From Verrucomicrobiia bacterium (lineage in GTDB: Bacteria; Verrucomicrobiota; Verrucomicrobiia; Limisphaerales; JADLHS01), in contig JAMLJH010000002.1 of assembly GCA_023953615.1 (NCBI GenBank), positions 1,615,470 to 1,679,469 on the forward strand: a stretch of 64,000 bases of DNA, read 5' to 3'. The translations under genes were made by a program, and so were the position numbers. Numbering within the stretch: the first letter of the stretch is position 1; each line of letters starts with the position of its first letter. Below the pieces are notes generated by a model. That model was not told the DNA's origin, did not search any database, and saw only the letters and a list, made by a program, of their open reading frames with translations. Positions 1 through 9,944 of this stretch are shown here, piece by piece.

Positions 1-1124
<1,124 letters not shown>

Positions 1125-1351
1125 TTAGGAAAACCATCTCTTGCCAATCAATAACCAGAAATTGTTATTAGCGGGACGCAGATGCGTCCGCTGGCGGGAA
1201 CGGGCCGTCGAAACTGTGCTGCGAACCCTTCCGCCAAATGGCAGACCGTCACCAGGAGAAACGGAGTTTCGATCCGATCCGGAACGCGCCCGACTGCGGC
1301 GGCGGGAATTTTCTGCGTGCTTTTCCCACTGATGGTTTCTAATTTGCCGCC

Positions 1352-2554
1352 ATGACAATTTGGTTGTTGGCTCTCATCGTTTTGGCGGTGGTCGCACTGG
1401 TCGGGTATAATCAGGGGGCGATCCGCACCGGAATTTCCTTCCTTGGCATCATCCTCGCCTTTCTGCTCGCGCCCCTGGCCGGCAAAATTTTCGTGCCGCT
1501 CCTTGGTTTGTTGGGCGTGCAAAGCCCCATCTGGCTGTGGGCCTTACCGCCGCTGTTTGGGTTCATTCTCATTTCCGCTCTGGTCAAAACGGGGGCGTTT
1601 TTTGTGCATCAAAAAGTGGATGTTTATTACAAATACAAAGCGGGCGATCTGCGATTGGCGCTGTGGGAGCGACTCAACAAACGGCTCGGCGCCTGCGTGG
1701 GCGTGTTGAACGGGGTGGCTTATCTGGTGCTGCTGTCGTTCGTTATTTACGTTCTTGGCTACTGGACGGTGCAACTGGCCACCTCGGAAAACGACCCCAA
1801 GGGCCTGCGCCTGCTGAATGTGCTCGCGCACGATTTGCAGAGCACGGGCATGGACCGCGTGGGCAAGTCCATTGATCCGATGAAAGCGCCGTATTACGAC
1901 ACCGCCGATCTCGCCGGGTTGATGTTTCAAAATCCCCTGTTGGAAGCGCGTTTCCTGCGCTACCCGGGTTTCTTGAGTTTGGGCGAACGTCCCGAGTTTC
2001 AAACGCTGGGCAAAGATCAAGGCTTTGCGGACATGCGTTTGCAATCCAGTCCCATCAATTCCGTGATGGAGCAGTCTTCCGCCCAAGCCATTTTTTCCAA
2101 CCCGGAATTGTTGCACCAAATCTGGGCGACCTTGCAACCGGATCTGGCTGATCTGCAGGAGTATTTGGTGACCGGCAAGTCCGATAAGTACGATCGCGAA
2201 AAGTTGTTGGGCCGCTGGGTGTTCAACCCCTCCGGCACCATGCTCGCGTTCCGTCGCCTTAAACCCAATCTCGCCGGAGGCGAAATCGCCCGTATGCGCG
2301 AGTTTTTGAAGGAACGCTTTGCGCAATGCACGATCGTGGCCGCTCCCGATAAAATGCTGGTGGTGAAAAATTTTCCGCAAGGGCTGGCGCAACCGGGAAT
2401 GCCTCAGCAAACAACCGATCGCCGCGGCACCTGGTCAGCGGAGGGCGACGATTACGATTTCAATCTGGACGGAGAACGGCACACGGCAAAATTTGAAGGC
2501 AATCACCTGATCATGTCGGGAGATGTTCCCCTCGCCTTTCGGAAGGAAGATTGA
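1352..2554 (+). CDS. CvpA-family membrane protein with a long C-terminal domain
   Basis: This 400-residue protein starts with a hydrophobic segment (residues 3-20) and has three further likely membrane helices near 25-45, 60-80 and 113-137. The arrangement and the stretch VGYNQGAIRTGISFLGIILA resemble CvpA (colicin V production) proteins, which are about 160-190 residues long. The remaining 230 residues are soluble and I do not recognise them; the final part (about 345-400) looks like a small beta-rich domain. CvpA proteins are inner-membrane proteins of poorly defined role in envelope homeostasis. It is transcribed away from nifJ and converges on the putative anti-sigma gene. Confidence 0.75.
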   Translation: MTIWLLALIVLAVVALVGYNQGAIRTGISFLGIILAFLLAPLAGKIFVPLLGLLGVQSPIWLWALPPLFGFILISALVKTGAFFVHQKVDVYYKYKAGDLRLALWERLNKRLGACVGVLNGVAYLVLLSFVIYVLGYWTVQLATSENDPKGLRLLNVLAHDLQSTGMDRVGKSIDPMKAPYYDTADLAGLMFQNPLLEARFLRYPGFLSLGERPEFQTLGKDQGFADMRLQSSPINSVMEQSSAQAIFSNPELLHQIWATLQPDLADLQEYLVTGKSDKYDREKLLGRWVFNPSGTMLAFRRLKPNLAGGEIARMREFLKERFAQCTIVAAPDKMLVVKNFPQGLAQPGMPQQTTDRRGTWSAEGDDYDFNLDGERHTAKFEGNHLIMSGDVPLAFRKED

Positions 2555-2609
2555 AACCGCCCTGGCCATCGCGGCTGATGGGCTGGTTCGCTCCAGTCTG
2601 ACTCGGAAT

Positions 2610-3113
2610 TCAACGGAAGCTGACGGGTTGCGGCTGCAAGTCCGGTCCCAGCGGAATACTGAATAAAGAACCGGTGGCTGGAGAAATCGCGGATGAATTG
2701 CTGCTGGTTGCAAAGATCGGCGCAACGGCGGCGGCAGAGGTTGCCAGCATTGGCGCGGCGGCCGGATGCTGAATCAATCCGGTGGCGCCCACCGTCCCCA
2801 AGGTCAAATCGGGCTGCGGTTCCGTTCCCACCATAAGAAAGCCACCCAACAGCAACAGACCGCAAGCGCCGGCGGTCACAACGCCAGACAGGGCGGGACG
2901 ACCTTCAATCACGCGCCAGACGCGTTGCAACCATGAAGCGCGCGCCAGCTCGGCCTTGAGCCGCTGGCCGGAGGACGTTTCGCTCGCGCGCAACCGGGCG
3001 GTTATCTGGCCCGGAAGCTCGTTGAAATAGCGCGGGTGCGGTTGTTCGTAGCGCTTGAGCTTGAGCAACTGTTGCAACTTGGCAAAATCTTCTGGTCCTT
3101 GCGACTCACTCAT
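2610..3113 (-). CDS. Probable membrane anti-sigma factor
   Basis: A 167-residue protein with a charged N-terminal half (residues 1-70), one membrane helix at about 76-97 (SGVVTAGACGLLLLGGFLMV) and an Ala/Ser-rich C-terminal tail. It follows the ECF sigma gene on the same strand with a 34-base gap. An N-terminal cytoplasmic segment, single transmembrane helix and periplasmic tail next to an ECF sigma gene is the usual layout of an anti-sigma factor. No zinc-binding HxxxCxxC motif is visible, so the assignment rests on topology and neighbourhood only. It could equally be a membrane protein of unknown function controlled by the sigma factor. Confidence 0.6.
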   Translation of the reverse strand: MSESQGPEDFAKLQQLLKLKRYEQPHPRYFNELPGQITARLRASETSSGQRLKAELARASWLQRVWRVIEGRPALSGVVTAGACGLLLLGGFLMVGTEPQPDLTLGTVGATGLIQHPAAAPMLATSAAAVAPIFATSSNSSAISPATGSLFSIPLGPDLQPQPVSFR

Positions 3114-3147
3114 ACGACCTGACTTGATACTGGTTTGATCTCCTCAA

Positions 3148-3816
3148 CTACTTCAGATAATCCGCGAGATCTCCCTGCAACTGCTGTCGCGCATAAAACA
3201 GGCGCGATCTGACCGTTCCCACATTGCATTGCATGATCTCCGCAATCTCCTCGTGTGCCAGCCCTTGCACGTCGTGCAGGGTCACAACGAGCCGATGTTG
3301 TTCCGACAGTTTCTGCATGGCCTCGTTCAATTTTTTGTGCAACTCCCCCAGAGCGATGTCGCGACGGGGGGTTTTATCCGAAATCAACGCCACCAAATCC
3401 GGATCCTTCTCCGCATTAAAATCCAGATCGTTCAAACTCATGGCGTACCGGTTCTTCCGTTGCTTGAGGAAATTGATCGTCTTGTTGACGGCAATCCGAT
3501 AGACCCAGGTGTAGAAGCTCGAACCTCCCTTGAAACTCTGCAAGACCTGATAGGCTTTGATGAACGCTTCCTGAGTCAGGTCGTTCGCGTCCTCGTGATT
3601 GGACGTCATGTGGTAAAGGGTGGCGTAAATCCGCTCCTGATAGCGGCGCACCAATTCATCGTAAGCCGCCAGATCCCCCTTTTGCGCCCGACCGATAAGT
3701 TGGGCCTCTTCCGCACGCACTGATGAAACCACCGGACCGGACGGCTTGACCGGGTCCATCGCACTCGCCGTCTGATCCGATGCTGGTTCGGTCATGGTTA
3801 TAGGTATCGCAATCAT
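3148..3816 (-). CDS. ECF-subfamily RNA polymerase sigma factor
   Basis: A 222-residue sigma-70 family protein. Region 2 lies at about 40-110, with YDELVRRYQERIYATLYHMT, the region 2.2 core DANDLTQEAFIKAYQ, and TWVYRIAVNKTINFLKQRK. Region 4 lies at about 160-220, with LSEQHRLVVTLHDVQGLAHE and a helix-turn-helix around IAEIMQCNVGTVRSRLFYAR. Regions 1.1 and 3 are absent, as in ECF factors. The start codon overlaps the stop codon of the upstream polyprenyl synthase gene (ATGA), which suggests translational coupling. A second possible start, MTEPAS, lies seven codons downstream. The following gene probably encodes its membrane partner. Confidence 0.93.
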   Translation of the reverse strand: MIAIPITMTEPASDQTASAMDPVKPSGPVVSSVRAEEAQLIGRAQKGDLAAYDELVRRYQERIYATLYHMTSNHEDANDLTQEAFIKAYQVLQSFKGGSSFYTWVYRIAVNKTINFLKQRKNRYAMSLNDLDFNAEKDPDLVALISDKTPRRDIALGELHKKLNEAMQKLSEQHRLVVTLHDVQGLAHEEIAEIMQCNVGTVRSRLFYARQQLQGDLADYLK

Positions 3817-4859
3817 TCTGACAACAAAGCCGCCTGCTGCGCCAGATATTCAGTGGCGACCAAGAGGCCAGCATGCCCCTCGGACTCTGGCAGCAGACTG
3901 AGGCTTTGACGGGCTTGAACGAGATAGCGTTCAATTAAATCCACCGTCGGCTTCAAAGTGGCGTGACGCCGCAGGATCTGCTGAATCCAGTCAAAAGCCG
4001 TCGGTTGCCACGATTCCACCAGCGTTTCCAACTTGGCCCGGTCCTCGCGTCCGGCGCGTTCCCACGCCAACAACACGGGATACGTCAATTTGCCTTTGGC
4101 CAGGTCCGTGCCCAGCGATTTGCCCGCCTCCGTTTCCGAACCGAACAAATCCACGCAGTCATCATAGATTTGATATGCAGTGCCGAAAGCCATGCCGAAA
4201 CTGCGCAGCGCCGCGCGTTGCGCCGGAGTGGCGTTGGCCAGGAACGCCGCCAGACCGCACGACAACCCAAATAGCTCCGCCGTTTTCATTTCCAAAACGC
4301 GGAAGTATTCCTTTTGTGAGCGGGCGAAATTGCGCCGATGCCGGGTTTGCAAAATTTCACCCGAGCAAACCGTATTCGTCGCGGAAGCGACCGCACGACA
4401 AACCTCCGGCGTCGGAAAACCCGCAGCCAGAGTAAGCGCGTGGGCAAACAGGCAATCGCCAAACAGCACCGCGATTTCATTTCCCCAATTGGCGGCAACC
4501 GTCAATTTACCGCGTCGCAATTCCGCCTCGTCCATCACGTCGTCGTGAACCAGAGTGGCCAAATGCACCATTTCAATGATCGCGGCGACGGTGACGTGGT
4601 CTTCGTTGGGATTGCCGAGCGCCTTGGCGGCCAGTGCCACCAAAGCGGGGCGCAAGCGCTTGCCGTTGCCACTGAGGGTGTATTCGGCATAGTCGGCCAA
4701 CGCCGGGTCAAAAGTTTTTACCTGCCTCAACAAACATTGGGAAACCGCGTCAAGAAAAGGCTCGACCGGCTCCACGAACTGCCTCCAAGCGGTAGGTAGT
4801 TTACCCCGCTGTCCCGCAATGGCGTCGGTAGCGGGGATTTTAGACTCAACGGCCACCAT
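3813..4859 (-). CDS. ispB: Polyprenyl diphosphate synthase (octaprenyl type)
   Basis: A 348-residue trans-isoprenyl diphosphate synthase. It condenses farnesyl diphosphate with isopentenyl diphosphate to make the long side chain of menaquinone or ubiquinone. The first aspartate-rich motif is LVHDDVMDEAELRRG (Asp106, Asp107, Asp110) and the second is YQIYDDCVDLFG (Asp233, Asp234, Asp237). GNGKRLRPALVALA near residue 65 is the conserved substrate-binding region. Length fits IspB-type enzymes. Product chain length cannot be told from the sequence. It is the first gene of an overlapping unit with the ECF sigma factor. Confidence 0.92.
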   Translation of the reverse strand: MVAVESKIPATDAIAGQRGKLPTAWRQFVEPVEPFLDAVSQCLLRQVKTFDPALADYAEYTLSGNGKRLRPALVALAAKALGNPNEDHVTVAAIIEMVHLATLVHDDVMDEAELRRGKLTVAANWGNEIAVLFGDCLFAHALTLAAGFPTPEVCRAVASATNTVCSGEILQTRHRRNFARSQKEYFRVLEMKTAELFGLSCGLAAFLANATPAQRAALRSFGMAFGTAYQIYDDCVDLFGSETEAGKSLGTDLAKGKLTYPVLLAWERAGREDRAKLETLVESWQPTAFDWIQQILRRHATLKPTVDLIERYLVQARQSLSLLPESEGHAGLLVATEYLAQQAALLSE

Positions 4860-4942
4860 GCGAAACCAATTTAAGTTTCATCAGGAAGTGAGTCAAACCT
4901 GTTTCCCTGGAAGAGGTGTGTGCCACCCTGCCCTAAATTCTT

Positions 4943-5440
4943 GGGAGAGACGCGTCCCACCGCGTCCCTGATTGGTTGGGGATGACGTGGAAGTCACCCA
5001 TCCCAACATAACGGCGCCGTCGCCGTGAGCGTGTGTTCGGCCAACAATGTGGCGGCGGCGCCCCGCCGCAGTTCTGACCGCACCGAGTCGAGACGCCTCG
5101 GTAGCCTTTAACTTTAGAACCTGAATGTCGTCCGCGAGACGCGGACGACTACCGCCGAGACGGCGGTGCTCCCCTCAATGGCCATTCCCTTGCCAATCAT
5201 TCCCTTATCTTCCCGTTCGCGTGTTTCGTGTATCTCGCGGTCGTATCTCTCTGATGAGTTGGGGACGACGTGGAAGTCGTCCCTCCCAGCACAGCGGTAG
5301 TACGAACGCATGGGTGGGGCGGGCTTGATTTTGACAGGATGAACAGGATTTAGCGGATCAGGATTTCTGATCGGCGGCTGGAGACCATAGGTTTACGTAC
5401 CGCGTTTGAACTCCAACTCCTTCGCACCAAGATTCAGCAA
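4943..5440. repeat. Mosaic palindromic repeat, family B, copy 1
   Basis: There is no convincing gene here. The stretch is built from short palindromic modules that recur at 5468-5792, 32280-32375, 56690-57029 and 58258-58600. Recognisable modules are a GGGACGACGTGGAAGTCGTC-type hairpin, a CGGCCAACAATGTGGC block followed by GCGGCG/CGCCGC arms, TAGCCTTTAACTTTAGAACC, a GTCCGCGAGACGCGGAC hairpin, and ACCGCCGAGACGGCGGT. These are followed by a non-palindromic block containing TTGCCAATCATTCCCTT and, at about 5331, TTTTGACAGGATGAACAGG. Confidence 0.8.
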
Positions 5441-5467
5441 CAATCGTCCCTTGTATTTTCCCTTCCC

Positions 5468-5792
5468 CTCGATGCCTCTGTGCCTCGGTGGCCCTTAACT
5501 TTAGAATCTGGAAGTCGTCCCTCCCGATATAACGGTACCGGCGACGCGAGCGTGTGCCCGGCCAACCATGTGGCTGCGGCGTCTCGCCGCAGTTCCAGCC
5601 GAGCCTCGGTAGCCTTTAACTTTAGAACCTGGATGTCGTCCGCGAGACGCGAACGACGACCGCCGAGGACGGCGGTGCTCCCCCATTTCCCATCCCTTTG
5701 CCCACCATTCCCTTGTCTTCCCGTTCGTGTATTTCGCGGTTGTATTTTCCTTGGGAGGGACGCGTTCCACCGCGTCCCTGAACCACAATAGG
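5468..5792. repeat. Mosaic palindromic repeat, family B, copy 2
   Basis: This second copy lies immediately after copy 1, in the same orientation. It has the same module order: the CGGCCAACCATGTGGC block, TAGCCTTTAACTTTAGAACC, GTCCGCGAGACGCGAACGAC, CCGCCGAGGACGGCGG, the CCCATTCCCTT-like block, and a final GGGAGGGACGCGTTCCACCG hairpin. It ends 5 bases before the stop codon of the YjbQ gene, so it may also act as the 3' end of that transcript. Confidence 0.8.
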
Positions 5793-5797
5793 GCGCG

Positions 5798-6217
5798 CTA
5801 TTCACCGATGATTTTTACCAACACCCGTTTGCGGCGGCGGCCGTCAAATTCGCCGTAATAAATCTGCTCCCACGGCCCGAGGTCCAACCGGCCCTGCGTA
5901 ATGGCGACGACCACTTCGCGTCCCATGATCTGACGTTTCATGTGCGCGTCGGCATTGTCTTCGCCGGTTCGATTGTGCTGGTATTGAGTCGTCGGTTCAT
6001 GCGGAGCCAACTTCTCCAACCAGACGTCGTAGTCATGCAACAAGCCGTCCTCGGCGTCGTTGATATAAACGCTGGCGGTGATGTGCATGGCGTTCACCAA
6101 ACAAAGTCCTTCCTGCACTCCACTCTGGCGGACGAGTTTTTCAATCGTGGGCGTGATCTTCAGGTAGTCGCGCCGGTGCGGCGTCTCAAACCAAAGGTAT
6201 TCGGTCAGATGTTTCAT
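5798..6217 (-). CDS. YjbQ/UPF0047 family protein (secondary thiamine-phosphate synthase-like)
   Basis: A 139-residue protein with the whole YjbQ fold. Conserved stretches are [20 protein letters not shown], the histidine-containing [20 protein letters not shown], and [20 protein letters not shown] followed by [17 protein letters not shown]. Some members show weak thiamine-phosphate synthase activity; the cellular role is unsettled. The frame extends 19 codons upstream, but the start at 6217 ([13 protein letters not shown]) matches the usual length of 130-140 residues, so it is preferred. It lies downstream of the ABC ATPase on the same strand. Confidence 0.88.
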   Translation of the reverse strand: MKHLTEYLWFETPHRRDYLKITPTIEKLVRQSGVQEGLCLVNAMHITASVYINDAEDGLLHDYDVWLEKLAPHEPTTQYQHNRTGEDNADAHMKRQIMGREVVVAITQGRLDLGPWEQIYYGEFDGRRRKRVLVKIIGE

Positions 6218-6298
6218 TCCGCCGATTATTCGCCATAATCCGCACGCGCCCAATCCGAATTTGCGAGAGCGCACGCTGGCGATCCCGCCGCCGCCGAT

Positions 6299-7297
6299 TC
6301 AACGCGCGAAAATGTGCCGGATCACTTCTTCGATGGGAACTTCCTCGATATCAATGTCCCGCACGGGGAATTGGTCCAATAACTCTTTGCAAACCGAAAT
6401 GACGCGATCGCGTTTGACCTTGAGTTTGATGCGTCCCGCGGTTTGTTCGATCACCTCGCCGTAACGCTGTAAGGCTTCCTGATCCCGTCCGCTGGCGCGG
6501 TCGTATTCAATGGTGATCAGTTTGAAATCAGCGAAACGATCCACGACCTCGCTGAGCTGGCCATCAAAGGAAATCCGGCCGTGGTCAATGATGATCACGC
6601 GCTGGCAAAGCGCTTCAATGTCCTCCATGTAGTGGCTCGTGAGCAGAATGGTGGTCTTTTGCGTGGCGTTATGGTGGCGTAAAAATTTCCGCACCGTTTG
6701 CTGCGAAACCACATCCAAGCCAATTGTAGGCTCATCCAGAAACAAAACCTTGGGCTGGTGCAACAGGGAAGCGATCAATTCCAGCTTCATCCGTTCGCCC
6801 AGCGAAAGTTCGCGCACGCTCACGTTGAGTTTCTCACGCACCTCCAACAACTCCGTCAGCTCGGCCACGGTGCGTTCAAACTGCCCCGTGGGAATGCCGT
6901 AAATCCGCGCGTTCAACTCCAACGATTCGCGCGCGGGCAAGTCCCACCACAATTGGTTCTTCTGCCCCATGACCAGCGCGAACTGCCGGCGGTACGCATC
7001 GGCACGTTCCCAGGGAACGTGCCCCAGGACGCGCGCCCGTCCGTCCGTTGGGTACAACAGTCCGGCGAGCATTTTAAGCGTGGTGGTTTTGCCGGCGCCG
7101 TTGGGACCAAGAAAGCCAACGAGTTCACCAGGTGCGATCTGGAAGCTGACGTTGCTGACGGCGGCCACCGTCTCGTATTCGCGCCGAAACAGCCCGCGCA
7201 ACGCCCCTTGAAAGCCGGGGCGCTTTTTGTAGATGCGGAAAGTCTTGGTCAGGCCGCTGACCTCAATCGCTGGCACACCGGAGTTTTTACTTTCCAA
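6299..7297 (-). CDS. ABC transporter ATP-binding protein (ABC-2 exporter type)
   Basis: A 332-residue ATPase subunit. Walker A is FLGPNGAGKTTTLK (residues 62-75), the signature is VRELSLGERMKLELIA and Walker B is PKVLFLDEPTIGLD, followed by the switch histidine in ILLTSHYMEDIEALC. It has a long C-terminal extension of the kind seen in polysaccharide, lipid or drug ABC-2 exporters. No permease gene lies nearby: upstream is dnaA and downstream is the YjbQ gene. The partner must be encoded elsewhere. The start drawn is a TTG at 7297; a GTG seven codons later (VPAIEVSGLTKTF) is equally possible. Confidence 0.9.
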   Translation of the reverse strand: MESKNSGVPAIEVSGLTKTFRIYKKRPGFQGALRGLFRREYETVAAVSNVSFQIAPGELVGFLGPNGAGKTTTLKMLAGLLYPTDGRARVLGHVPWERADAYRRQFALVMGQKNQLWWDLPARESLELNARIYGIPTGQFERTVAELTELLEVREKLNVSVRELSLGERMKLELIASLLHQPKVLFLDEPTIGLDVVSQQTVRKFLRHHNATQKTTILLTSHYMEDIEALCQRVIIIDHGRISFDGQLSEVVDRFADFKLITIEYDRASGRDQEALQRYGEVIEQTAGRIKLKVKRDRVISVCKELLDQFPVRDIDIEEVPIEEVIRHIFAR

Positions 7298-7343
7298 CTT
7301 AACAATTCAAGGCTGACCGTGCGGGCGCGTTACCGAACGTCGC

Positions 7344-8771
7344 TCAACGCATCAGCAGTTTTTGCAAATAACTCACGGCTTGGCGGACGTTTTCGTCTAT
7401 GGTCATGCGCCCTTCAACCAAGCGGCAGGCGTGCAGCACGGTACCGTGATCCCGCCCGCCAAAAGCTTCGCCAATGCTGCTCAACGATTGCTCCGTAAGT
7501 TGCCGCGAGAGATACATGGCGACCTGCCGCGGAAAGGCAATGTTCTCCGGGCGCCGCTTGCTCGTCATGTCCGCCAGACGGATGTCGTAATGTTCCGCGA
7601 CGCGTTTCTGGATCAGCTCCATGGTCACCGCGTTTTGCCCCTCTTCGTTGAGCATGTCCCGCAACAGCCCTTCAATGACATCCAGGCTCAGCTTCTTCCC
7701 CACCAGCGAACTGTAGGAAGCGACGCGAATCAACGCGCCTTCCAACCGCCGGATATTGCTGCGAATGCGTTGCGCCAGGAAAGTGATGATCTCATCCGAC
7801 AACTCCACCGGCATCAGACTCGCTTTCTTTTTCAGAATCGCCTGCCGAATCTCCACATCGGGCGGGAGCAAATCGGTGACCAGTCCCCATTCAAATCGCG
7901 ACGCCAGGCGTTTCTCCAAATCTTTGATCTCGGCGGCGGGGCGATCACAACTCATCACGATCTGCCGGTGCGCCTCGTGCAACGCGTTGAACGTATGGAA
8001 AAATTCCTCCTGAATCCGCTCCTTGCCAGCGAGAAACTGAATGTCGTCAATCAACAGCACATCCAGTTGGCGATATCGCTTCCGGAATTTCATCACCGAA
8101 TTGTTCTGGATCGCGTCAATGTACTCGTTGGTGAATTTTTCGCAGGAAACGTAACCGACCCGGGCGTTCTTCTTGGATTTCGCCACATGATGACCAATGG
8201 CGTGCAACAGGTGCGTCTTTCCCAGACCGACGCCGCCATAAAGAAACAGCGGGTTGTAGGCTTTGCCCGGCGCCTCGGCCACCGCCTTCGCCGCAGCGCA
8301 GGCAAAATTGTTGTTGTCTCCAACCACAAAGGTTTCAAAGGTGTTCTTGGGATTGAAAACCGACTCGTCAGCCGGGGCGTTCCTGACGCTGGCATTTCTG
8401 ATTGTCCGCGAATTCGCCACCCCCGGTTTGCCGGACGTTACCGGCCTTGGCGTCGTTGCCGCCGTTGACACCGGCGCGTCCTTCGCGGTTTCAAACCGCA
8501 CGCGCAGCTCTTGCGCGGCTGCCAGACTCAACACTTGTTGCAGAAGTTTTTGATGGTTGTCTTTAAGCCACATCCCGCAAAAATCATTGGCGACTTCAAG
8601 CACCAGACAATCGCCCTCCAAGGTGCGCGCGCGCAGCGGAGCAAACCACAACTTGAACATCTCGGGACTGGTCATGGACCGTAGTTGCTGCTGTGCGGCG
8701 GCCCAGATTTTGTCGGCTGAAGGTTGCGAGTTTTTTCCGTCGTTTATGTTGAAATTCTGAGATTTATTCAC
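7344..8771 (-). CDS. dnaA: Chromosomal replication initiator protein DnaA
   Basis: A 475-residue DnaA with all domains. Domain I is at about 20-85 (IWAAAQQQLRSMTSPEMFKL), followed by a variable linker rich in Ala, Thr and Asn. Domain III is AAA+ with Walker A GGVGLGKTHLLHAIG, Walker B VLLIDDIQFLAGKERIQEEF and RLASRFEWGLVTDL (sensor region). Domain IV, the DNA-binding domain, contains GGRDHGTVLHACRLVEG. It binds DnaA boxes and opens the origin. The start is GTG at 8771, giving MNKSQNF; no ATG is available near it. The 587-base region upstream holds a DnaA-box-like site. Confidence 0.97.
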   Translation of the reverse strand: MNKSQNFNINDGKNSQPSADKIWAAAQQQLRSMTSPEMFKLWFAPLRARTLEGDCLVLEVANDFCGMWLKDNHQKLLQQVLSLAAAQELRVRFETAKDAPVSTAATTPRPVTSGKPGVANSRTIRNASVRNAPADESVFNPKNTFETFVVGDNNNFACAAAKAVAEAPGKAYNPLFLYGGVGLGKTHLLHAIGHHVAKSKKNARVGYVSCEKFTNEYIDAIQNNSVMKFRKRYRQLDVLLIDDIQFLAGKERIQEEFFHTFNALHEAHRQIVMSCDRPAAEIKDLEKRLASRFEWGLVTDLLPPDVEIRQAILKKKASLMPVELSDEIITFLAQRIRSNIRRLEGALIRVASYSSLVGKKLSLDVIEGLLRDMLNEEGQNAVTMELIQKRVAEHYDIRLADMTSKRRPENIAFPRQVAMYLSRQLTEQSLSSIGEAFGGRDHGTVLHACRLVEGRMTIDENVRQAVSYLQKLLMR

Positions 8772-9358
8772 TTTGCTTCAAATTCCATTGCCGCGAGCCG
8801 TTGGCCGCGCCATTTTTAACACACTTAAAATCCTTCGTCAGTAAAAAGTCCCGGCGAACTCTGAAACCAGTCTTTTCCGCACGGAAAGCCGCTTGACATC
8901 CAATTGATAAACAACGACTTACAACCGTCAATAAATTAGCCCGCGGTACAACTCGGTTACTGCGGGCCATGTTACAGAAAATTTCTGGTTCGCGAGAAAG
9001 ATTTTTATGAAATCAACCGATCGGTTGCGAGGACAATATATTACGACTTATTCCGGAGTTATTCACAGCGCGATTTTTGCAATAAAATCAGGGCGTTTTT
9101 CCGTCTTCTCCAGGGTTTGAGACCAACCGCTCGAAGAACTTGCCGACAACCATTCACCACTTTTCCGGAACCTAAATCCGGTCTCGCAAACGAAATTTCA
9201 ATTGCCAATCAAAGGTGATGGGAGGCTCGTTTGCGTCAGCCTCACCAATCCGGGGCTTGAGGAGCACCGCGATTGGTCCAACCGCTACAGTTCGGAAAGT
9301 ATTTCAACACTTGAATGGTTGGCTCGACTTCCCCAACAGGCTTTCCCACAATTCGCCT
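8772..9358. other. Intergenic region upstream of dnaA, candidate replication origin
   Basis: No gene was found in this 587-base gap. It is richer in A and T than its surroundings, notably 8985-9090. A perfect match to the DnaA-box consensus TTATNCACA lies at 9059-9067 (TTATTCACA), and a near match TTATTCACT at 8764-8772 overlaps the dnaA start. Origins often sit next to dnaA, but only one perfect box is visible, so this may just be the dnaA promoter region with autoregulation. GC-skew inversion was not tested. Confidence 0.35.
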
Positions 9359-9940
9359 ATGGCGAGAACTCCTTCCACCATGTTGCCACTGGGCACATTA
9401 GCGCCGGACTTTGAACTTCCGGATTCCACGCATAAAACTGTTTCCTTGCGGGATTTCAGCGGCGCCTCCGCGCTGCTGGTGATGTTTATCTGCAACCATT
9501 GCCCCTTCGTGCGCCATGTGCGCTCGGAATTGGCGCAACTCGGTCGTGATTACGCCGCCAAAAATGTCGCGATCGTAGCCATCAACGCCAACGACGCGGA
9601 GGCTTATCCCGAAGACAGTCCCGCAGCCATGGCCGAGGAAGTGCGCGCGGCGGGTTACTCTTTCCCCTATCTCTTCGATGCGACCCAAAACGTGGCGCAC
9701 AGGTACCGGGCCGCCTGCACGCCGGATTTCTTTCTGTTCGACGGCCAATGCCGACTGGTCTATCGCGGTCAGTTGGACGACAGCCGGCCCGGCAACGGAA
9801 TTCCCGTGACGGGTCGTGATTTGCGCGCGGCGCTCGATGCGGTCCTGGCTGGAGAATCCGTTCCGGCCACCCAAAAGCCGAGCCTCGGCTGCAATATCAA
9901 ATGGAAGGCCGGCAACGAACCGGATTATTTCCGACATTGA
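9359..9940 (+). CDS. Thioredoxin-family (AhpC/TSA-like) redox protein
   Basis: A 193-residue cytoplasmic protein of the thioredoxin fold. GTLAPDFELPDSTHKTVSL starts the AhpC/TSA domain. The active-site region is LLVMFICNHCPFVRHVRSEL, with a C-N-H-C pair in place of the classic C-x-P-C. PYLFDATQNVAHRYRAACTP carries the cis-proline region. Proteins with this NHCPF motif are common in many phyla and are annotated only as thioredoxin family. The frame is open further upstream, but the ATG at 9359 fits the family length. It is followed after 4 bases by prmC. Confidence 0.88.
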   Translation: MARTPSTMLPLGTLAPDFELPDSTHKTVSLRDFSGASALLVMFICNHCPFVRHVRSELAQLGRDYAAKNVAIVAINANDAEAYPEDSPAAMAEEVRAAGYSFPYLFDATQNVAHRYRAACTPDFFLFDGQCRLVYRGQLDDSRPGNGIPVTGRDLRAALDAVLAGESVPATQKPSLGCNIKWKAGNEPDYFRH

Positions 9941-9944
9941 ACGT

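Noticed and set aside
4943..5792. Possible CRISPR array
   Set aside because: Repeats are of varying length and unevenly spaced, contain internal palindromes, and also occur singly far away; there are no regular spacers and no cas genes.
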